From NCBI GenBank assembly GCA_019236485.1, contig JAFAIY010000005.1, positions 1-11,867 on the forward strand: DNA of 11,867 nucleotides, in the 5' to 3' direction. Made by a program: the position numbers and the translations under genes. The notes under the pieces were generated by a model, which saw only the letters and a program-made list of their open reading frames with translations, was not told the origin of the DNA and made no database searches. This stretch comes from Comamonas sp. Its GTDB lineage: Bacteria; Pseudomonadota; Gammaproteobacteria; Burkholderiales; Burkholderiaceae_C. Shown here piece by piece: positions 1 through 11,867 of this stretch; within the stretch, counting starts at the first letter, position 1, and each line of letters opens with the position of its first letter.

Positions 1-1505
1 GTGCTGTTGTGCACCACATCGCCGTCGCCCGCATCCAGCTCGTAGACCTGCTGCCAGCGCTCGCGCCCCTGCTCGGCCGAGGCATCGCCGAGAAACAGCT
101 CGAACTGCTCCTGCACCACGCGCGCGAAATCCTGCAGGCCCGAGACATCGCAGAGACGCTTGCCCTGGAAGACCGCCATGGGCGCGCGCAGAATGCGTGT
201 GGCGCCAGGGTTGCTGAGCACGATGCGGCCCTCGCGATCGAGCACGATGACGCCCGAAGTGAGATTGTCCAGAATCGTCTGCAGATTGCTGCGGGCCGCA
301 TCGAGCTGCAGCAGATTGCGATTCGCATCCGCGCGCGCATCGGCCAGCTGCTGGGTCATCACCGCGAACGAGCGGGTGAGCACGCCGATTTCGTCCTTGC
401 TCTGCAGCGCGGGCTTGGGCCGCAGATCGCCGCGCGCCACATCGCGCATGCCCTGGGCCAGCAGCAGCAGAGGCTTGGCCAGCTGGTTGCCCAGAACGAT
501 GGCCAGCACCACGGCGCCGAATACCGCGAGGAACAGGGCCAGCGTGAGCGTGCCTATATACATGCGCTGCAGCCCGGTGCGAGCCAGCGCTCGCTCCTGA
601 TATTCGCGGTTGGCCTCCTGCACCGCCAGCGCATTGCTGACCAGGGTCTGCGGCAGCGGAATCGTGGCCTGCAGATAGCGCGCTTCCTCCAGCAGATTCA
701 CCGCGGAGCTGGGCACCAGGGCCAGGGTCCGCACCTTGGCGTTGATGGTCGCGTTGTCGGCGCCCGCGTCGCCCGCATCGTCCAGCCCCTCGATGCTGGC
801 CGCGGCGCGCTGGCCGCCCTGCTCGCGCAGGCTGCGCAGCATCTGTGCGCTGGGGCGCTCGGGTGCGAGGCTGAACTGGGACTTGCCGGCGCTGGCTATG
901 GCCTTGCCCGATGCGTTCCAGAGCACCACGTCCGTCGCGCCGAGCTGGTCGCGGATGCGCTCCAGCACCAGCGCCGCCCCCGTGTCCGAGGCCTGCGACA
1001 GCTGCAGACCGGCCGTACGCGTGTTGTTGGCCATGTCGTTGGCCACGGTGTCCAAGGTGGCGCTGGCCAGGCTCACGCCGGCCGACAGCGCGCCCTCGAC
1101 CTTGACGTCGAACCAGCTCTCTATGGAGCGCGACACGAACTGGTAGGACACCACATAGATCAGCAGGCCCGGCAACAGCCCTACCAGGGTGAAGATGCCA
1201 GCCAGCTTGAGCAGCAGCTTGCTGCCGAAACGCCCGCGCCTGAGCCTCAGCGCGAGCCGCAGACCGCCCCACAGCAGCACCAGCAGCAGCAGGCCCGCCA
1301 CCACCACATTGGCCCAGAACAGCCAGCTGTAGTTGCGCTCATAGGCCAGGCGGTTGTTGGTGGCCATGGTCAGCAGGAACAGCAGCAGCACGCCGACCAC
1401 CACCATCAGCACCACGCCAGTGCCCACGGCCCAGCGCGTGGTGCGCGACCAGCGCGCCGTCGACGGCAGGCTGGCTTCGGTCTCCAGGGCTTGAAAATCG
1501 GGCAT
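1..1505 (-). CDS. ntrY: NtrY-like sensor histidine kinase, N-terminal part (3' end outside window)
   Basis: Inner-membrane sensor kinase, probably the NtrY partner of an NtrX response regulator. The start is the ATG at 1505-1503, which overlaps the TGA of the upstream gene and has GGAGG 10 nt before it. The frame is open to the left edge, giving 501 codons with no stop. Visible order: hydrophobic helices at about residues 25-46, 62-88 and 100-123; the segment SRSIESWFDVKVEGAL (residues 125-140), typical of NtrY proteins; a predicted extracytoplasmic sensor region at about 124-312; a fourth helix at about 316-338; a HAMP linker at about 339-395 (KDEIGVLTRSF at 370-380); then the beginning of a PAS domain (ILDNLTSGVIVLDREGRI from 411). 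The HisKA and ATPase domains must lie outside the window, so kinase activity and the name ntrY are inferred from family architecture and gene order. Another HAMP-PAS kinase family cannot be excluded. Confidence 0.85.
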   Translation of the reverse strand, partial: MPDFQALETEASLPSTARWSRTTRWAVGTGVVLMVVVGVLLLFLLTMATNNRLAYERNYSWLFWANVVVAGLLLLVLLWGGLRLALRLRRGRFGSKLLLKLAGIFTLVGLLPGLLIYVVSYQFVSRSIESWFDVKVEGALSAGVSLASATLDTVANDMANNTRTAGLQLSQASDTGAALVLERIRDQLGATDVVLWNASGKAIASAGKSQFSLAPERPSAQMLRSLREQGGQRAAASIEGLDDAGDAGADNATINAKVRTLALVPSSAVNLLEEARYLQATIPLPQTLVSNALAVQEANREYQERALARTGLQRMYIGTLTLALFLAVFGAVVLAIVLGNQLAKPLLLLAQGMRDVARGDLRPKPALQSKDEIGVLTRSFAVMTQQLADARADANRNLLQLDAARSNLQTILDNLTSGVIVLDREGRIVLSNPGATRILRAPMAVFQGKRLCDVSGLQDFARVVQEQFELFLGDASAEQGRERWQQVYELDAGDGDVVHNS

Positions 1506-2098
1506 CAGGGTGTGGCCTCCAGAACCTGGGTGCGCGACAGCTGCAAATTCCACACCGAGCGCCCCAGCACTCCCATCTGCAAAGGCCTGGGCAGGGCCGA
1601 CAGGTCGACGCGAAAGCGCAGCTGCACGGACACGCCCGAAGTCGAGCCGAGCTGCGCGGGCTCCAGAATCTTCCAGCGCGAGATGCGCTGTATGGCCGCC
1701 ATGGCGTCCTCCAGCTGTTCATAGGTCTGGCCCAGGGCCAGGCCGGTGCCGGAACTCGTGAACGCCGTATTCGAGATATGCAGACGCCAGCGGCGCGTCA
1801 GCGGCTGATGGGTGAGGCGGTAATAGCGGGTGGCCGTACCCAGATGCTGGTCGGACCAGTACCAGCGCTCGCGCTGGACCAGGGCTTCGGCCGTGAAGTA
1901 CAGGGGAATGCCCTGGCGCAGCGCGTCCTCCACCTGCACCGGCAGGTCGAACTGCAGATTGGCCGAGAGAAAGACACCCTCGTCCGTGCGCGTGACCTGC
2001 ATGGAACTGATGTCCGGCGGCACAGTGTCCGCGCGGGTGGCGGCCGCCGCGGCCCACAGGGCCAGCGCCATGATGGCCGCCCAGGCCATGCGCCACAC
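1505..2098 (-). CDS. DUF4390 family exported protein of unknown function
   Basis: Small protein, 197 residues from the GTG at 2098, recognised as DUF4390 by sequence style and its place between rsmB and an NtrY-type kinase. Function is unknown. The N-terminus looks like a secretion signal: Arg3, a hydrophobic Ala/Leu/Trp stretch at 5-20, and a possible cleavage after TRA (residue 23, before DTVPPD). The rest has no membrane helix and looks like a beta-rich soluble domain, so a periplasmic location is inferred. I chose the GTG because GAGG stands 8 nt before it and it supplies the positive charge of the signal; an in-frame ATG at 2089 (194 residues) is the main alternative. A GTG at 2161 would overlap rsmB by 47 nt and spoil the signal peptide. 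The gene starts 16 nt after rsmB and its TGA shares one base with the kinase ATG, so it is probably co-expressed with both. Confidence 0.85.
   Translation of the reverse strand: MWRMAWAAIMALALWAAAAATRADTVPPDISSMQVTRTDEGVFLSANLQFDLPVQVEDALRQGIPLYFTAEALVQRERWYWSDQHLGTATRYYRLTHQPLTRRWRLHISNTAFTSSGTGLALGQTYEQLEDAMAAIQRISRWKILEPAQLGSTSGVSVQLRFRVDLSALPRPLQMGVLGRSVWNLQLSRTQVLEATP
1516..1520 (-). promoter_or_regulatory. Ribosome binding site of the NtrY-like kinase
   Basis: The minus strand reads GGAGG 10 nt before the ATG at 1505. It lies inside the last codons of the DUF4390 gene. It supports this ATG as the start and fits re-initiation or coupling at the TGATG stop/start overlap. Confidence 0.6.
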
Positions 2099-2106
2099 AG
2101 CCCCCG

Positions 2107-2110
2107 CCTC
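2107..2110 (-). promoter_or_regulatory. Ribosome binding site of the DUF4390 gene
   Basis: GAGG on the minus strand, 8 nt before the GTG at 2098 and just after the rsmB stop. Its spacing favours the GTG over the ATG at 2089, which would be 17 nt away; a neighbouring GGGGG run 11 nt from that ATG keeps the choice open. Confidence 0.45.
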
Positions 2111-2114
2111 GGCG

Positions 2115-3488
2115 TTAGCGCGTTTTTTCGAGCAGAGCGTAGAAAAAGCCGTCGTGATCACCCAGCAGATTGTCGGCCACGACGCCGGCTTTGGTTGACT
2201 TGCCGGGTATTAAATGACCGGGAGCGGGCAGGCAGGCAGCCGTAGTGTTGCGTGCAAGAAACGCTTGCACCTGCTCATCTCCCTCGGCCTTGAAGATGGA
2301 GCAGGTGCAGTAGACCATGCGCCCGCCGGGCTGCAGCAGCGGCCAGAGGGTATCGAGCAGGCCGGACTGGATGGCGGCAAGCTGGGCCACATCGCTTTCG
2401 CGGCGCAGCCAGCGCACATCGGGCTGGCGCCGCACAATGCCCGAGGCCGTGCAGGGCGCGTCGAGCAGGATGGCGTCAAACCGCTGGCCCGCGCATTGCT
2501 GCTCGAACCAGTCCTCGGGCCGGGAGGCATCGGCCACCAGCACCTTGGCCTGCAGGCCCAGGCGGGACAGGGTCTCCGTGATACGGCCCGCGCGCTCGGG
2601 GTCGATCTCCAGCGCCGTCACCTCGATGCTGCCGGGCGCGGCGCGCTCCAGCAGATGGGCCGTCTTGCCGCCCGGGGCCGCACAGGCATCGAGCACGCGC
2701 AGGGGCCGGCCTTCGGGCCGGGCCAGGCCCGCAAGCAGCAAAGGGGCGGCCGCCTGAGCCGCTGCATCCTGCACCGAGGCCCAGCCCGCGGCGAAATGCG
2801 GCAGCTCCTGCACCGGCGCCGCACGCTCGAGCTGGAGCCCGGTTTCGGCGACCGCTATCGCCTTCAAATTCATAGCATCCAGCGCCAATTGGTACTGGAC
2901 TGGCGTGCATTTCTGCTGATTCACGCGCAGGGTCATGGGCGGTTGAGCGTTGTTCGCCGCCAGAATGGTTTGCCAATCCTGAGGATGGTCTTTCTGCAGC
3001 CGCGCAATCCACCATGCAGGGTGATTCCAGACCGCCACGGGGTCGCCATCGGTCGCAGCCACCAGCGCATCGCGCTCACGCAGAAAGCGGCGCAGGCAGG
3101 CGTTGATGAAGCCGGACTGGGCGCGGGCGGCGCCACGCTTGGCCGCCTCGACGGCCTGATTGACCAGCGTGAACGGCGGGTAAGGCGCATGGGCCTCGTC
3201 CCAGGCCAGGGCCAGGGCCGTGCTCAGCAAGGCACTGACCTTGGGTGCGGGCGAGCGCGGCGCCAGCTGTTTTTGCAGGGCCTGGGCGCGGCCCAGATTG
3301 CGCAGCACCTGGAACAGCAAGGCCTGCACACCGGGACGCAGCCGCTGCGGCACCTGTGCCAGCACGGTCTTGCTGGACTGCCCGCCCAGAATGCCGTGCA
3401 GGGCCTGGGCCACAGCTTCCAGCTGTTGCCAGAGCGCGGGGGCAGCGGGCGCATGGGCGTTCTTGGGTGTCGACGGCGTTGAGGTCAT
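2115..3488 (-). CDS. rsmB: 16S rRNA (cytosine(967)-C(5))-methyltransferase RsmB
   Basis: SAM-dependent enzyme that methylates C967 of 16S rRNA during 30S assembly; acts in the cytoplasm. The protein is 457 residues, slightly longer than the E. coli enzyme (429). Residues about 15-150 form the NusB-like RNA-binding domain. The methyltransferase domain follows: SAM-binding motif VLDACAAPGGKTAHLLE (265-281), acidic motif ALEIDPERAG (292-301), motif IV DAPCTASG (343-350, Cys346, release of product) and motif VI YCTCS (393-397, Cys396, expected nucleophile). The end, DGFFYALLEKTR, matches the family. I chose the ATG at 3488; the upstream in-frame start at 3563 would put the rpoC terminator inside the coding region. 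The Shine-Dalgarno is weak. Unlike rpoB and rpoC it keeps a few rare codons (TCA at 3 and 431, TTA at 426). It heads the rsmB-DUF4390-ntrY cluster. Confidence 0.97.
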   Translation of the reverse strand: MTSTPSTPKNAHAPAAPALWQQLEAVAQALHGILGGQSSKTVLAQVPQRLRPGVQALLFQVLRNLGRAQALQKQLAPRSPAPKVSALLSTALALAWDEAHAPYPPFTLVNQAVEAAKRGAARAQSGFINACLRRFLRERDALVAATDGDPVAVWNHPAWWIARLQKDHPQDWQTILAANNAQPPMTLRVNQQKCTPVQYQLALDAMNLKAIAVAETGLQLERAAPVQELPHFAAGWASVQDAAAQAAAPLLLAGLARPEGRPLRVLDACAAPGGKTAHLLERAAPGSIEVTALEIDPERAGRITETLSRLGLQAKVLVADASRPEDWFEQQCAGQRFDAILLDAPCTASGIVRRQPDVRWLRRESDVAQLAAIQSGLLDTLWPLLQPGGRMVYCTCSIFKAEGDEQVQAFLARNTTAACLPAPGHLIPGKSTKAGVVADNLLGDHDGFFYALLEKTR

Positions 3489-3505
3489 GGATGGCAGGCC
3501 TGAAA

Positions 3506-3514
3506 AATCTAGCA
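3506..3514 (-). promoter_or_regulatory. Possible extended -10 promoter element for rsmB
   Basis: The minus strand reads TGC then TAGATT, an extended -10 (TGN) joined to a 4/6 match to TATAAT. It starts in the terminator's T-tract and ends 17 nt before the rsmB ATG. Any -35 would fall inside the terminator stem, where only poor matches exist (for example CAGACG with an 18-nt spacer, 3/6). Suggestive only. Confidence 0.22.
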
Positions 3515-3555
3515 AAAGAAAAACGCTCCCGTCTGCACGGGGCAGAGCGGGAGCG
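3514..3555 (-). terminator. Intrinsic terminator of the rpoBC operon
   Basis: Seen directly on the minus strand: CGCTCCCG (3555-3548) pairs with CGGGAGCG (3531-3524), eight base pairs. One bulged C (3547) is followed by a further five pairs (TCTGC with GCAGA) closing a 5-nt loop. The stem is followed at once by TTTTTCTTTT (3523-3514). It begins 53 nt after the rpoC stop codon. The plus strand has no T-run on the other side, so it works in one direction only. Confidence 0.9.
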
Positions 3556-3608
3556 CGGTGCATCAGCAGCGATCCGGAACCCTTGCGGGGCCCGGACCGG
3601 CGCCTGGC

Positions 3609-7832
<4,224 letters not shown>

Positions 7833-7837
7833 GGACT

Positions 7838-7846
7838 CTTTCCCTT
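7838..7846 (-). promoter_or_regulatory. Ribosome binding site of rpoC
   Basis: The 20-nt rpoB-rpoC gap reads GGGAAAGAG on the minus strand, ending 5 nt before the ATG at 7832. It is purine-rich but not a perfect Shine-Dalgarno; it is the only candidate in the gap and agrees with the conserved [10 protein letters not shown] start of the protein. Confidence 0.5.
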
Positions 7847-7852
7847 TTCAAA

Positions 7853-11867
<4,015 letters not shown>

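Noticed and set aside
9..1724. Plus-strand open frame of 571 codons
   Set aside because: It is the codon-on-codon antisense of the NtrY-like kinase and runs into the DUF4390 gene. Its product is His/Gln/Ala-rich with no domain, while the minus strand gives clear membrane helices, HAMP and PAS.
2214..3482. Plus-strand open frame of 422 codons
   Set aside because: Antisense of rsmB; it begins and ends at stops created by the rare rsmB codons TTA (426) and TCA (3). No domain or ribosome binding site supports it.
3489..3563. N-terminal extension of rsmB to a start at 3563
   Set aside because: The extra 25 residues would be encoded by the rpoC terminator stem and T-tract and are not part of the RsmB family. 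The ATG at 3488 is preferred.
7833..7852. A promoter or attenuator between rpoB and rpoC
   Set aside because: The gap is 20 nt with only a purine-rich ribosome binding site; no hairpin or promoter hexamers fit.

Overview
The window is a piece of the core chromosome of a GC-rich betaproteobacterium, most likely a member of the Comamonadaceae (Comamonas/Delftia/Acidovorax type). This placement rests on the style of the RpoB and RpoC proteins, strong G/C preference at third codon positions, and the linkage rsmB - DUF4390 - NtrY-type kinase, which I know from Burkholderiales. I could not run a search to fix the genus. All real genes lie on the minus strand, so they read from high to low coordinates.

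Layout in transcription order: (1) rpoB, lacking only about its first 30-35 codons, which lie beyond the right edge; (2) a 20-nt gap with a ribosome binding site; (3) complete rpoC, 1407 codons; (4) a 120-nt gap (3489-3608) holding a strong intrinsic terminator and possibly a promoter; (5) rsmB, the 16S rRNA m5C967 methyltransferase; (6) a small exported DUF4390 protein; (7) the N-terminal 501 codons of an NtrY-like membrane sensor histidine kinase, which runs off the left edge. No gene was found on the plus strand.

There are two transcription units. The first is the end of the RNA polymerase operon (beta and beta-prime subunits), closed by the terminator. The second is rsmB-DUF4390-ntrY, packed with a 16-nt gap and then a 1-nt stop/start overlap, so the last two genes are probably translationally coupled. 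The pair suggests an envelope-sensing function (DUF4390 plus NtrY) carried behind a ribosome-maturation gene.

I see no mobile element, CRISPR array, tRNA, rRNA, phage gene or defence system. The very long plus-strand open frames are explained by near-absence of the sense codons TTA, CTA and TCA. The points most worth a second look are substitutions in the ppGpp site 1 residues of RpoC, the promoter question at the rpoC/rsmB junction, and the unknown role of the DUF4390 protein coupled to the kinase. I do not find convincing evidence of a new biological system here.
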